A stretch of DNA of 64,000 nucleotides from Ophiura sarsii (GCA_035610835.1 CM069452.1:12247753-12311752), one strand, 5' to 3'. Shown: positions 46,441 to 58,018, counted from the stretch's first letter. A program made the numbers and translations. The notes: generated from the letters alone by a model not told the origin.

Positions 46441-47065
46441 CCCGGGGGGGGGGGGGGCCAGTCAAACATAATGGTGTACTCATGCGTGACCAAATTTTTT
46501 CCAGACACCCCCTAAACAAGTTTTACCCTGCAAGCAAAATTACCCCCTAAACAAGTTTTTAGCGCGCTTTCCTTGCACATTTTGACCCCTAAACAAGTTC
46601 TTGCCAGAATAGGACCCTAAACAAGTTTTGTCTATTTATTTCGCTACAAAACGACGGTCTGGGGGACGGTCTTTGCTATCTCGGTTTGCTATGGCGATTA
46701 TGACGCTGTAGAAACGAGTGACACACATGCGTTCTCAAATTGGAAATGAGACGCTCAAAAGAAATCGCAAAAACGGGAATAACATTCTTCTGGGAACGGG
46801 GAACAAAACAAGTTACCCTAAATACGTTCGACCGGTATTTTAAGCCACCCTTTTTCTTGAATATCAGCGTGTTTGATACCCTTAACGCGTTACGCGCGTG
46901 ACGCGTCCAACACTGAAAAAACACCCTTTTTCTTGAATATCAGCGTTTTTGATACCCGTGACGCGTCCAACACTGAAAAACACCCCTTTTTACGCGTTTT
47001 TTTTGGTCACGCATGTGTACACTATTATGTTTGACTGCCCCCCCCCCCCCCCCCCCCCCCCCGGG
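46441..47065. mobile_element. CCCGGGG-ended element with perfect 8-bp TSD
   Basis: Ends CCCGGGG... with GGCCAGTCAAACATAATGG on the left and reversed GGCAGTCAAACATAATAGTG on the right, then CATGCGTGACC on both. The target duplication AGACGATT is exact (46433-46440 and 47066-47073). 625 bp. The interior repeats CCCTAAACAAGTTTT four times near 46505-46630. An eight-base duplication suggests a hAT- or P-type mechanism. Confidence 0.88.
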
Positions 47066-47475
47066 AGACGATTACGGTCTACGGAAGTGGTTAATGGAAC
47101 TCATGACAAAATACCTGTATAATTTATGTGGAATATATTTATTTATGTCTTTTAAGCTTGAAAAGAATCGGAAGAATGCGTTGAAAAGAACAAAGAAGAG
47201 ATTAACTGATGTGTGTGTGTGTGACTTAATCATGTTGTTTCTTGCTTCGTGTATTTTAAAAGCTTTATACTGAGAGGATTGGACCAAGACGATTTTGCTT
47301 CCTCATGTTTGCTGAAGCATATCTCCAGTTCTAAATAACCAATTGGAACGCAATAAAATGCAAATGAAAGCTTATTTACTCAGCTTTCATAATACATCAA
47401 GCTAACACCCGTGTGCTCCTGTCCCGTTAAGATATCTTATGTGCCCGGAGTGTTAACATTTTTTGGGTCACCCTG

Positions 47476-48015
47476 TACAAATGAAATTGATTATAAATCA
47501 ATTTATTTCTTTTTATTTCTTTCCTTATTTTTTAAAATTTATTTAGGCCTATTAATTTTATTATCAGACGATTTTCACTTTCGCGCGCTTAATTTTTCGC
47601 CGTAAACATGTAACTGTTTTACATCATTTTTTTAATCACTCACATCTGGCTTCATCACGACGTTCATATAACGTTTACACAACCAAATTATGTTACCTGG
47701 GCTGTAATCGCTAATTTGCATATTTTACCTGGCCTTACATGAGTCGAGTAAATTGTGGAAATAGCTCATTAGCATAATTTCAATGGTACAAAAATTAGCA
47801 CCGGTGCTCGTTTGTAACCTTTAAATTATGGTAATGAGCTAATTTGCACCTTTTATTTATTTAAACCTATTTTTTTTTAAATTTAAGTCGATACATACAT
47901 TTAACAGCTTTTAACACCATAGAAAGTATTTTGATCTGTATACGTAAGTTCTCATATGTATAGTTAAAGGCAAGTCATTGTTCACTAATGCCATATACAT
48001 TGTACATCGTACATA
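47476..48015. other. No gene; likely remainder of the foldback host element
   Basis: AT-rich, with ATATAACGTTTACACAACC at about 47665 and ACCTGGGCTG at 47695, words resembling the foldback termini. Nothing else is recognised. Confidence 0.4.
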
Positions 48016-49045
48016 CAGGCTGTCCCAAAATGATTAGTACCCATCGATGCCCAAAGTTCAATAATTTTTTGTCATCATCAAAATCGATGGGATTAGGTCC
48101 GTTATTTTTATATCATCTTTGTCGCACTGTACTATTTCATTATAATTTTAGATCATGAATATCGGATTTATCAAACTCATCAAACTTTTGGCAAAGTGCT
48201 AAAAAATGTGTGTGCTATTACAGCTTGTTTGAAAGAAACTTGTGTATTCTCATAATCTCTTGTCTACTCAATATAATCTTGTGTGTCTTTCTGCTGTAAC
48301 TGTTATTATTTATGGGTGTTCAAATCATTAATAATTCTTCTCCTTAATTCAATTTAACGGGTAAAAGAAGTTTGTCACACTTGAGTGACCCCATGCATTG
48401 TTTTATTTGACAAGTGTTTAGGGACTTCTAAATGAAGTGGTATTTGGTGAATCACCATGCAGTGGCTTATAATTTCCTTTTCACATTGGAGAATGGATTT
48501 CGTGAGGTTAAAAACTAAGGGACTATATCATTTTTAACAAGTTTGTAGGAAATTGCATCCCCAATGAAAAAAGTCTAAGCCACTACTAATTACCCATGAC
48601 CACGTCTTTATACCTGTTTAAATGTCCCTCAAGTTTAGCCTCAAAACTAGCTCATTATAGAAACAAAGCTTGGGGTCGCTCATGCGTGACGATCCATTTT
48701 TACTCTTCAAATTGAATCAAAATGAACAAGTATTAATGGTTTGAACAACAATATGATACAACAGCAGTTTAAAATAGAAAGGAACCAAAGCTATTTAGCA
48801 GACAAGAGATTAAGAGAATGTATTAGTTTCTTTCAAACAAGCTGTTTAAAAACACATTTTTTGTACACAATGGAGTGTAACTTCATTAAAATAAGTCCGA
48901 TATTCATGATCTAAAATTCTAATGAAAGGGTACAGTATAGCAAATATGATAGAAAAACAACGGATCTAATCTCTTTGATTTTGATGATGAAAAAAATTAT
49001 TGAACTTTGGGCATCGATGGGTACTAATCATTTTGGGACAGCCTG
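48016..49045. mobile_element. 1.03-kb MITE with ~290-bp inverted repeats
   Basis: Ends CAGGCTGTCCCAAAATGATT both ways with TA on each side. Arms remain similar for nearly 300 bp, including ACAGCTTGTTTGAAAGAAAC near 48222 and its complement near 48830. Related left halves are at 54739 and 57261 in the GPCR array. No transposase. Confidence 0.85.
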
Positions 49046-49048
49046 TAC

Positions 49049-50480
49049 ATTCCAAGTTACAGAGCAATACGATTCCTAATTACCTCAAAATCAATATTCA
49101 AAGCTCCCGCCAAAGAAAGGAAAGTTAAAACCACTCAAGCAGAACAAATCCTGGTTTATTTGCGGATTAAAAATGGGGGAATATTCATCCCCCCCCCACC
49201 CGAAAAAATTATTGCCCCCCCCCCCCCCCCAGTTGGCCTTCCCCCCCCCCCCCCCCCCCAAAAAAAAATTAGTTAAAATAATGGGGGAAATGGACAATTA
49301 AGCATAAAAAGGCATTTTTTTCCCGTGCGAATATTTGGTTGGTCTGAGTGCCAAAATAATGTTAAAACCTGTAGAATATATTCGCGCGGAGCGCGCAAAA
49401 TTTTGGACTTTATCAGGCCTTATCATGACATTTTTGATACAGCCCTACAAAAATGGTACGTACATTATTTAGGGTGTAGCACACAATTTAGGAAGGGTTG
49501 CCAACAATGTTGACCCTGTGATGACGTATTTTTCATGTAAACCTCAAAATTACATTTCGTATATACCCCATTCAGTTTTTGTGTGTAGTAATGTACATGT
49601 ATAGACTCATATTATAGCTATCAAAATTTAGTACCGCCTAGTTTCCGTTTGACGGGATTTCATGAATGTAAAGAATTGTTTTTACCGCAACATTTACATT
49701 TAAAAAAAAAAAATTACCGAAACTACCACTACAGATTCCGAGTCATAATGTAGGCTATATGAAATTATTCCAAAATGTAGTCCGTGTGTTTATTAACACT
49801 GTGGTAAAATCAATGATTTCTGTCATAGGGGGCCTACTTTACGAGGTATAGTATTTTAAAGTTGATTATCTGCGAACACAAATATTAAGCCAAATGTGAC
49901 AAACACCAGTATCGTCATGATCGTCATTCGTTTGTAAATTGCATTTATCCCATGGTAACTCTATGTTGTCATAAATCATGCATTATTATCATAAATAAAT
50001 ATAATGCCCCTCAATCAAATGGAAAACACAATTTGAAAGGGGCAGTGGCGTATCCAGGGGGCGTCAGCAGGCCATGCCACCTCCCCCCCATTGAAAAAAG
50101 AGTTCAAAAAAGGAGGAAGGGGAGAAGGAGGAAGAGAAGAAGAAGGAGGAAGAGGATAAGAAGGAGGAAGAGAAAGGAGTAGGGGGAGGAGGAAGGGTAG
50201 AGACATATGAGGCGCAAATGGGGGGGGGGGGGGGGGGGGTTACGGGGTCACGTCCCCATAATTTGAATGTGAGGGACGTTAAAAACGTTATACTAGACCT
50301 TTTTAGTGTTAAAAATGCCATTTTTTGCGCGCTTTGCGCTTAGTTTCAATGTTTCATTTTTCAAGCTTAAAGGAAAGCGGTCATGGTGAGGAAAAGAACC
50401 GCTGACGGCGATTGTTGGTCCAGCTAAACCTTAGCTAATAACTAATACATCCCTTATATCACACGATAGAAAATGCGTTC
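49049..50480. repeat. Repeat debris with homopolymers
   Basis: 49049-49095 is a fragment of MITE E. C-runs occur at 49190-49260. At 50045 GCAGTGGCGTATCCAGGGGG resembles hAT-type termini and is followed by a purine tract (50090-50215) and a G-run at 50220-50239. No gene. Confidence 0.55.
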
Positions 50481-50482
50481 AA

Positions 50483-50965
50483 TCAAATGAAGGATGGTTG
50501 ATTGAGCGCGCCGTTCACATTGGGATACTTAAATGCAAGAATTGAAGGTATTCGATTTTGATATCTGCTATCATAGATAACCTTTTTGATAAGTATTAGG
50601 CATAAGTTAATCAATGCACTACAGTCTCCTCCTTTGCCAATGCCAAACAGTATTTTCTTGTAATCAAGAACAATCTTAAAATTCATGTTGAAATCAAACC
50701 ATATTTTAAATTCGTCCCAGATGTTAATGGCATTAGCACAATCCCAAAAAATATGCTTTAAAGTCTCAGGGAAGTTACTGCATAACGTACAATTCACATT
50801 ATCAACAATTTTCATCTTAAATAATCTACTATTAGTCATTAAGCAATTCAAATTAATCTTGTATTGGAAAATTCTTGTCCTAACATCATGACATGCCTTA
50901 AACGGCATAAGGTAAATACTACTCCATTCATTGTCAAACACATTAAGCTCATTTTTGTATTTCAC
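50483..50965 (-). pseudogene. Tx1/L1-like LINE polymerase C-terminus
   Basis: About 160 residues on the minus strand without an ATG start. NEWSSIYLMPFKACHDVRTR and FQYKINLNCLMTNSRLFKM lead into CTLCSNFPETLKHIFWDC, the zf-RVT zinc-binding signature, then a tail with INLCLILIKKVIYDSRYQNR typical of the end of Tx1/L1 polymerases. The frame ends at 50483 in a natural-looking stop. Upstream palm and endonuclease parts are missing, as in 5'-truncated LINE copies. Confidence 0.85.
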
Positions 50966-52910
50966 CTGGGATGTAGGAGGTTCCTGAATTCACACAATAC
51001 CGCTTGCATGTAAACATACGTATAGAACACATTACAGACTGCGCCAATGTTCAACTTGTTTAGATTCAAATAGTCGCCGCGCGCTGTTCAATTTTCGTTA
51101 GAATCCTCACTATGACCGCTTCTCTTTAACAAGAGGGCTTCAGGAACGTTTTTTCTGGACCATTTTAGTTCAAAAACTGGGTTTTTTTTGCTCGATTCGC
51201 GCTCACTTTTTCATCAGATTTAAACATTATAATTGGTCTCAAAACACATCAAATATTATATGAGGCCGTTAGAAACGTCACACTGGACCATTTTTTAAAT
51301 TGACATTTCTAACACTTAAAAGTGTTAGAAAAATGTCAATTTTTGCGTACATCGCGCGGTTTAGTTTTAATATTTCATTATTCAAGCTTAACAAGATAGC
51401 ATTGCAGGACAGTTTTCCATGACCATTTTAGTTCAAAAACTGAAAAATTTTGCGTGCTGCGCGCGCATATTTTCTACAGGTTTTATAATTAGGCCCCCCA
51501 AAGTTTGGTTGCCCTTTTCCAACCGACCGTAAATATTGAAAAATCTCGGTCGCGTTTTGTTTTTTGTTTTTTTCAACAAAAAAAGAAAAATTGATTTCAT
51601 GAATATAAATGCTTACGAGATGGTGAATTACGGTTGCTGTTCATTTAAAATGTATTGCAGACACATATTCTTAGGCCATACATATTTTATTCCTCTCTAG
51701 GAGCTTCTAGGCTGGTGCTAAAAGAGCAGGTAAGGTACACGACAATCGTAAACATAACATTTCACCTCACATGTTCAATAGTGTTAAGTAATGGGAACAT
51801 ATTGTCAGCCATCCTCATAGGGCTACTACCGTATTTCAAACGGTCAGCATATCCAGGGAAATACTAAGATTAAACATAGCAACTGCGTCATGCGGTCCTA
51901 GTTGTGGAAATATCGCGGGAGGTTGCGGTTCAGTAAGTTTGGGATCAGATAGGATATTGTCATGATGGTATGACCATAGGTTTCTATGATATTGTGGCGG
52001 GTCTATACTTAAAGGGACACTAAGAGATGTGTTGGAGGCAGCACCCTCAATTATGATAAAAACTGAGATTAGTTTATTTTTATAATTGTATTACATGTAT
52101 GAACTTACACCTATAAGGATTAAGAAAAATCAGCTCTTTTTGTACAAGAAAACGTCGATTCAAAAAATGCTTATCCCGCGGGACCAGCATTTTACGTCCA
52201 ACAGTATCCCCGTGCAGTACGCTTGATACATAACGCGAACCATATTTGCATAGAGGGCGTTTTTCAATAAATAGCGATGATATTGTTTAAATATAGTTTT
52301 GCTGTGTTTTTTGTTAGTAGAAACAACAATAATGGCGATTTTTAATGTTCATCTTGAATTCTGAAGTAAATTTTTAAACATTTAAACTTTTCAACACCAC
52401 TTAATGTCCCTTTAATTTGCACACATATCGGGGGAATTAGCTCACCACATGAAGACGAAGATGAAGATAAATTTAGCCAATTTCATCGTTTTATTTCTTT
52501 CATTTGATCGACAAACACCTCTCATGTTTACAAAACATCGCTCATTTGCGAACCAACAACCTTTGACCTTTCAAACCCAAAGGACATCACTCGAGCCAGA
52601 AGGAGGCGGAGCGTAGCGCTATCTACTTGATGTAGGTACCATCATACTCATCGCCACAATATTTTGTATACTTTGTCGGACATGTTTCCATCACGCTTTC
52701 CTGTGCATTTGTTTGTGCCACAATTATTCTGAGTCAACTTATTTTTGTCTTTTCTCTTTTTTCTCAACATACTGTGTTATGTTGTCCATGTTGGTTTGTG
52801 TCCTCTAGTTTTAGTCGCTTTGATACTCTGTTACGTTTACATTTTAAGCAAGCCGGAGACGTGTTGGGGTTTTGTTTTGTTTGTAAACGGTGTAGTTTAA
52901 AAATCATTCG
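50966..52910. other. No gene recognised
   Basis: No exon supported. Repeated phrases such as GGACCATTTTAGTTCAAAAACTG (51160, 51420) with TTGCGTGCTGCGCGC-like words indicate an old internal repeat. Confidence 0.4.
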
Positions 52911-53144
52911 GATTCCTGATTCTTCAGGATCAAATTTCAAATAACTTCAAAGCCTACCGTCACTCCGTCAGTATAACTAGTACTAAAACGCCACGAATAC
53001 CTGTTTACTTCTCTAAATAGAGCTAGCAAAGACTGGTAACACAATAGTTTTCCAGTGGTAATATTTCACATTTCACAAAGAGAAAATCCCAGATCAGTGC
53101 TGAATGCTTTCATACCAAATTTGCTATCAGACAAAATATCTATT

Positions 53145-54245
53145 TTACATTCCTATTTTCCATGCGTTTTCTGGAATCATTTTTGTGATAGCAAAATGCA
53201 AGTCGAAATGTGTGTCGGTAGTGGCTGCAAGCAATGATGTACAGTGGCTTGATTTTCGCGATTCTGTACATATGCAAAACACATTGCCATTACGAAAGTC
53301 GCATTGAAGCATACTTCTGATATTAAGCTTATCCACGGATGTCATAGGAGTACAGATATTTATTGTTGCTGGAAAGTTTCTGAAGTCTTCACTCGCTGGA
53401 CAAGTAACACAATAGTTTTTCATGTTCGTAAAGGCCAATGTTGCTGTAATGCTTGGTATAACTGCGAGATGCAGCACCAAAACCCTGGAATCAGCTCCCT
53501 CTTATCTTGCCATCCGCAGTTCGACTACGACAACTCAATTCAAGTCTCGTCTCAAGACTCATCTTTTTAAAGACTCGTATAACGTTTGATTATAATGTGT
53601 TGCCTTCCCACTCTGTAAATATTTGTGTGTGGAATTTTACCGAATTTTCCCCTTGTGTATGTTTTATCTTTATCATGTGTAAATTATGCAAGTTGTTCTT
53701 GTTTTTAAATGATTTGTTGCTTATGTAATGTTAAATATCTTGTTGGTTTTTTAAATTGTACAGCGCTTTGAGGCCTCTGCTATTAGGCGCTCTATAAATC
53801 CCAGTTATTATTATTATTATATTTATTATTATTATAAGCAATTTAGTCGTATGGCTTTTCCGCTACATGGCAAGATGTTTCAGAGGATGACAAAATGGCG
53901 TAGAATCGATCTATCGATAATAATGTGATCAATATGATAGAATTGAAATAGGCATTGTTTGGAATGAAGAAAGTCATAACACATCCTGCTGATGTTGTGA
54001 ACGGCAGATTGCGTCGAACAGGTGATGCTGCATGGGTATCATCCAGGGTATAAGTATAAGTTGACAGTGGTTCTCATAGCAGGAAGTCGTGCAATAACAT
54101 ATCTAAATGAACCGTTTCAAACTGAACACATTACAAAGTTACATGGCAAAATTATGTTATAAAAGGAGGCCTCGGTTGATGTGTAAGTCCAATGAGTCGC
54201 TTTCGATACTGTGCTCAAATTCAAGTGAATCTGATGAATGCATGT
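53145..54245 (-). pseudogene. GPCR pseudogene 1
   Basis: Recognisable blocks, in gene order: MSNTC and HLNLSTVSKATHWTYTSTE (N-terminus) at about 54200, then DNA matching membrane spans 1-4, VIPSITATLAFTNMKNYCVT at about 53440, and a tail block TDTHFDLHFAITK in another frame. Compared with the intact copy it has lost about 217 bases (equivalent of 55771-55986, span 7 region), a further stretch before the NIC block, another near 54040, and it carries a LINE insertion at 53477-53833. No working receptor is possible. Confidence 0.88.
53477..53833 (+). mobile_element. 3' end of an L2/CR1-like LINE inserted in GPCR pseudogene 1
   Basis: Absent from the paralogous site at 56275 (GCAGCA-ATAAGCAAT). 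It begins in LPSAVR and, one frame on, FKSRLKTHLFKDSY, the conserved C-terminus of L2/CR1-type polymerases, then a 3' UTR with CAGCGCTTTGAGGCC and a (TTATTA)n tail. A strongly 5'-truncated insertion. Confidence 0.85.
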
Positions 54246-54738
54246 ATTAGACATTGTCGTATCAATTCCACGATAACTCAAAACCCCAAATGAAATGGCG
54301 AACACCATTCTGGATGCACCGTAAATTAGTTCCGAGATATATACATGAACTTCACTGCTTTGCGAAGATGCCTATGTCTAGTTGGAAATGAATGCCTGGT
54401 ACTCTTCAATTGTAAATATATATCCTCTTGTTTGTCTTCAATTTCTACGTCAAATGTTTGTCGAAATTATGGCTTGATATAATTTCATTATTGCAGCGGC
54501 CGAAAATTACAAATTAAATCTTGTCGATCTTTCATGCTATCTTACCATCCAATAATGTACGAATGCTAAATGAATAACAATAGCCGTTATAAAGTTGATT
54601 AATCGACAATTGTGTGACTACAATCTGTGATGACCAAGACTGCATGATTGCATTTACGTAATGTATTTTACATTGAATTAAATAATTAAAGTTATTATGG
54701 TTATCGAACATGTCGAATAGAGTAACAAACCAATCGTA

Positions 54739-54910
54739 CAGGGTGTCCCAAAATGGTTAGTATCAACCGATACCAAAATGTCATAATTTTTTTCTCATCA
54801 TGAAACCCAATGATATTAGGTTCGTTGTTTTGTAATTCACTTTGACATAATATTGTAACCTTTCATTAGAAATTTAGATCATGCAAATCGGACTCATCAT
54901 ACTGTAGAGC
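54739..54910. mobile_element. Left terminus of 48016-family MITE in unit 1
   Basis: TA-CAGGGTGTCCCAAAATGG, followed by family sequence (TTTCATTAGAAATTTAGATCATG). Equivalent to 57261 in unit 2, so it was inserted before those units duplicated. Confidence 0.75.
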
Positions 54911-55458
54911 CCAACTCAATTATATGTTTTCGATTCATTTTGATACGAGTTCGCTTGCTTTAACGCATATCTGACAGACAACAAATACCCAGATGACTCT
55001 GACGAATTACCTTTCTTGGTTCTTTAAGATATCATTGGAGTCATCATCTGCTAACAATGATAATACGAGTCATGATGATTTGTGGTTTGAAACTCGTCAG
55101 AGTTCCTAGGTAACACACGACTCGCTAACTCTCGAAAGGCAAAGACATCGATTACTTACTAGCTTATACATCGAACGTAAATATTAACAATAAACCGAAT
55201 GAAACATATATACACTAGTTTATACCTGGGCCAATCTGGCACTCACACAAACTAAAGATACACCCCATTGTGCAAGGGATGGTATTTCACCCTTTCGGCG
55301 AATTTAAAGACAAAATGTGTGTGATAAACTGGTTTGAAATAAACAAAGATATTCTCTCGTCTGCTAACCGAAACGTATGTCCCCTTCCCTTCTCTTTTTA
55401 ACTGTGTAAATATTTGATTGGGTTCGCCGTCGGACAAGTAAATTGGCGAGCATTCGTC

Positions 55459-57890
55459 AGGATTCCTGATTCATCAGGACCAAATGTTAAACAACTCCAA
55501 AGCCAACCGTCAGTATAGCTATATAGTACTAAAAACCCGACGAATATCTTGACTTAAATAGAGCTAGCAAAATGGTAACAAATGATAATAATTCACATTT
55601 CACTGAGAGAAAATCCCAGATCCGTGCAAAATGTATTCATACCACATCTACTATCACAAACATGTCTCTTTTGCTTTCCTATTTCCCATGCGTTTTCTGG
55701 AATCATTTTTGTCGTAACAAAATGCAATTCGAAATGTGTGCCGGTAGTGGCTGCTAGCTACGATGTACAGTAAAGGATTAATGCTTGAATTCAGAAATAG
55801 GAAACAGCGACCAACGAATAACAGAATAGCACTTTGTTTCTCCGTAAATATGCCCTGACCAAGCAACCCAATAAATATCGTGTCAGCTGATACCAGCCGA
55901 TATGGAAATTGAAATAGAAAGAACACTACTCCATTTAAAACCAACACACGACACACTTGTTTACGGATTCTGTCTGCGTTAAGAGTGGCTTGATTTTCAC
56001 GATTCTGTAGATGAGACAGTAACACGTGTCTGTTCTTCAAAGCACTAAATATTTTGACATATGCAAAAGAGTTTCCGAACATTGCCATTACGAAAGTCGC
56101 GGTGAAGCATACTTCTGATATTAAGCTTGTCCACGGATGTATAGGAGTACAGATATTTATTGTTGCTGGAAAGATTTTAAAGTCTTCACTCTCTGGCCAA
56201 GTAACACAATAGTTTTTCATTTTCGTAAAGGCCAATGTTGCTGTAATGCTTGGTATAACGGAGAGAAAATATGCAGCAATAAGCAATATAGTCGTATGGC
56301 TTTTTCTCTCCATGGCAAGATGTTTCAGAGGATGACATATGGCGTAGAATCGATCTATCGATAATAACGTGATCAATATGATAGAATTGAAATAGGCATT
56401 GTTTGGAATAAAGAAAGTCATAAAACATCCTGCTGATGTTGTGAACGGCAGATTGCGTCGAACAGGTGACGCTGCATATTGCCACTCATACAATATGGTA
56501 GGGTATAAAGCAATTGCCATATCACAGATTGCTAAAATACCCAAGTATAAGTTGACAGTGGTTCTCATAGCAGGAATTCGTGCAATGACATATAAGAATA
56601 AACCGTTTCCAATTAAACATATTACAAAGTTACATGGCAGAATTATGTTGAAAAAGAAAGCTTCGGTTGATGTGTAAGTCCAATGAGACGCTTCTGATAC
56701 TGTGCTCAAATTCAAGTGGCTCTGATAAAAGCACGTATCAGACATTGTCGTATCAATTCCACGATAACTCAAGAAAAAAGACCCAAATAAAATGGCGAAC
56801 ACCTTTGTGGATGCGCCGTAAATTAGTTCGAGATATACATGAACTTCACTGCTTTATCTGCTTGCGAAGCTTTTGATGTCCAGTTGGAAATTAACTATAT
56901 GCAAACCGCAGTAGAGCACCAATATGCCCGGTACTCGTGAATTGTAAATAAATATTCTCTTGTTGGTCTTCAATTTCTGCATCAAATGTTTGTTGAAATT
57001 ATGGCTTGAGAGAATTTCATCAGTGCACTGGCCGAACATTACAAATTAAATCTTGACAATGTTTCATCTTACCATCCAATAATGTACATGCATTCTAAAT
57101 TAATAAGCTTTTATATAGTTGATTTTCCGGCAATTGTGTGGCTACAATCTATGATGACCAAGACCGCATGATTGCTTTACTCATTAACGTAATGTATTTT
57201 ATATTGATTTAAATGAAGAGAGTTATTATGGTTATTGAAAAGAGTAACAAACCAATGGTACAGGCTGTCCCAAAATGATTATTATCCACCGATACCCAAA
57301 TGTCATTATTTTTTTCATCATGAAACTCAATGCTATTAGGTTTGTTGTTTTGTAATTCACTTTGACATAATATTGTAACCTTTCATTAGAATTTTAGATC
57401 ATAAATGTCGGACTTATCATACTGTAGAGCCCAATACTCAACCACGTGTTCTCGATTCGCTTTTGTTACAGGTTACCTTTAAGTTCGCTGATTTTAACGC
57501 ATATCTGACAGAAAATAAACACGCAGATGACTCTGAAGAATTACCTTTCTTGGTTCTTTAAGATGTTATTGAAGTCATCATCTGCTAGCAATGATAATGC
57601 GAATCATGATGACTTGTGGTTGAAAACTCGTGAGAATTCCTAGGTAACACAACTCGCCAAATCTCGAAGGGAAAATGCATCGATTACTTACCTTATCAAC
57701 AATCGTTAAAATTAACAAAAACCGAATGAACACTAGGTATACCGTACTTGGGCGCATCTGGCACTTACACAAACTATAGATACAGCCCATTGTGCAAAGG
57801 ATGGTAATTTCTCCCTTTCGGCGAATTTAAAGACAAACTTGTTTGAAGTAGACAAAGATATATGCTCTCGTCTGCTAAGCGAAACGCTTG
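55459..57890 (-). repeat. Segmental tandem duplication, unit 2
   Basis: The copy holding the intact GPCR. It aligns with unit 1 throughout and ends against transposon interior sequence at about 57900-58018. Confidence 0.9.
55654..56745 (-). CDS. Class A (rhodopsin-like) GPCR, peptide-receptor type
   Basis: 363 residues in one exon. The first in-frame ATG is at 56743-56745; upstream codons are open but lack a Met. An N-terminal NLST sequon precedes seven hydrophobic spans. Landmarks: GNGLFL (Asn1.50), LAICDMA (Asp2.50), Cys3.25 (SAGCFMTFF) exactly 25 residues before Arg3.50, DRF in place of DRY (LSIDRFYAICHPL), Pro6.50 in FFLFQFPYRL with Gln at 6.48 in place of Trp, and NPLLY in span 7. Two Cys in the second outer loop (NYCVT, NICTP) can pair with Cys3.25. 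The tail is short with a basic end. This resembles neuropeptide receptors of the TRH/ETH/neuromedin-U neighbourhood; the ligand cannot be assigned. It is the only intact member of a three-copy array. Confidence 0.9.
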   Translation of the reverse strand: MSDTCFYQSHLNLSTVSEASHWTYTSTEAFFFNIILPCNFVICLIGNGLFLYVIARIPAMRTTVNLYLGILAICDMAIALYPTILYEWQYAASPVRRNLPFTTSAGCFMTFFIPNNAYFNSIILITLLSIDRFYAICHPLKHLAMERKSHTTILLIAAYFLSVIPSITATLAFTKMKNYCVTWPESEDFKIFPATINICTPIHPWTSLISEVCFTATFVMAMFGNSFAYVKIFSALKNRHVLLSHLQNRENQATLNADRIRKQVCRVLVLNGVVFFLFQFPYRLVSADTIFIGLLGQGIFTEKQSAILLFVGRCFLFLNSSINPLLYIVASSHYRHTFRIAFCYDKNDSRKRMGNRKAKETCL

Positions 57891-58018
57891 TCCCCTTCTC
57901 TCTTACTGTCAGTAGTTATAGTTGTTTAAATCATTAAATAATTCTTTAATTCAATTCAATATAAAGGGTATAACATGTTCGTCACACTTGAATGATTTTA
58001 TGCTTTGTTTCTATTTGG
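57261..58018. mobile_element. Left part of 48016-family MITE at the unit 2 / unit 3 junction
   Basis: Starts TA-CAGGCTGTCCCAAAATGA. The segment 57900-58010 (TTTAAATCATTAAATAATTC, CACACTTGAATGATTTTATG) matches the interior of the element at 48310-48410. It ends abruptly where GPCR unit 3 begins, with no right terminus. Confidence 0.65.

Larger units (their letters stand above)
45873..47096 (-). mobile_element. Insertion in T1 with LINE zf-RVT fragment
   Basis: Bounded by a 9-bp direct repeat GAACTCATG (45864-45872 and 47097-47105); the uninterrupted site is seen at 34366-34374. On the minus strand it encodes a LINE zinc-binding C-terminus: HNIYPTKVLLCKMGKVDNNN then CHTCNVMDYIDHLLFKC, the zf-RVT pattern C-x2-C-x7-H-x4-C. 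No poly-A tail is seen at the 3' edge. A further element is nested at 46441-47065. Confidence 0.75.
45460..47475. mobile_element. TIR element T1 (TA target), interrupted
   Basis: Left end CAGGGTGACCCAAAAAATGT and identical reversed right end, flanked by TA at 45458-45459 and 47476-47477. Arms match for about 80 bp. Without the inner insertion (45873-47096 plus one TSD) it is about 0.78 kb and non-coding, a mariner-type MITE. A right half also exists at 34346-34750. Confidence 0.85.
52911..55440 (-). repeat. Segmental tandem duplication, unit 1
   Basis: Matches 55459-57890 along its length: GATTCCTGATTC and CATCAGGA-like starts are 2548 bases apart, and the CTCGTCTGCTAA end marks 2512 apart. 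It carries a broken GPCR copy plus its upstream region and a transposon left half. Confidence 0.9.

Noticed and set aside
50015..50321. Open frames of Arg/Lys/Glu or Ser/Pro/Leu
   Set aside because: Products of the GGAGGAAGAG purine tract and the adjoining G-run.
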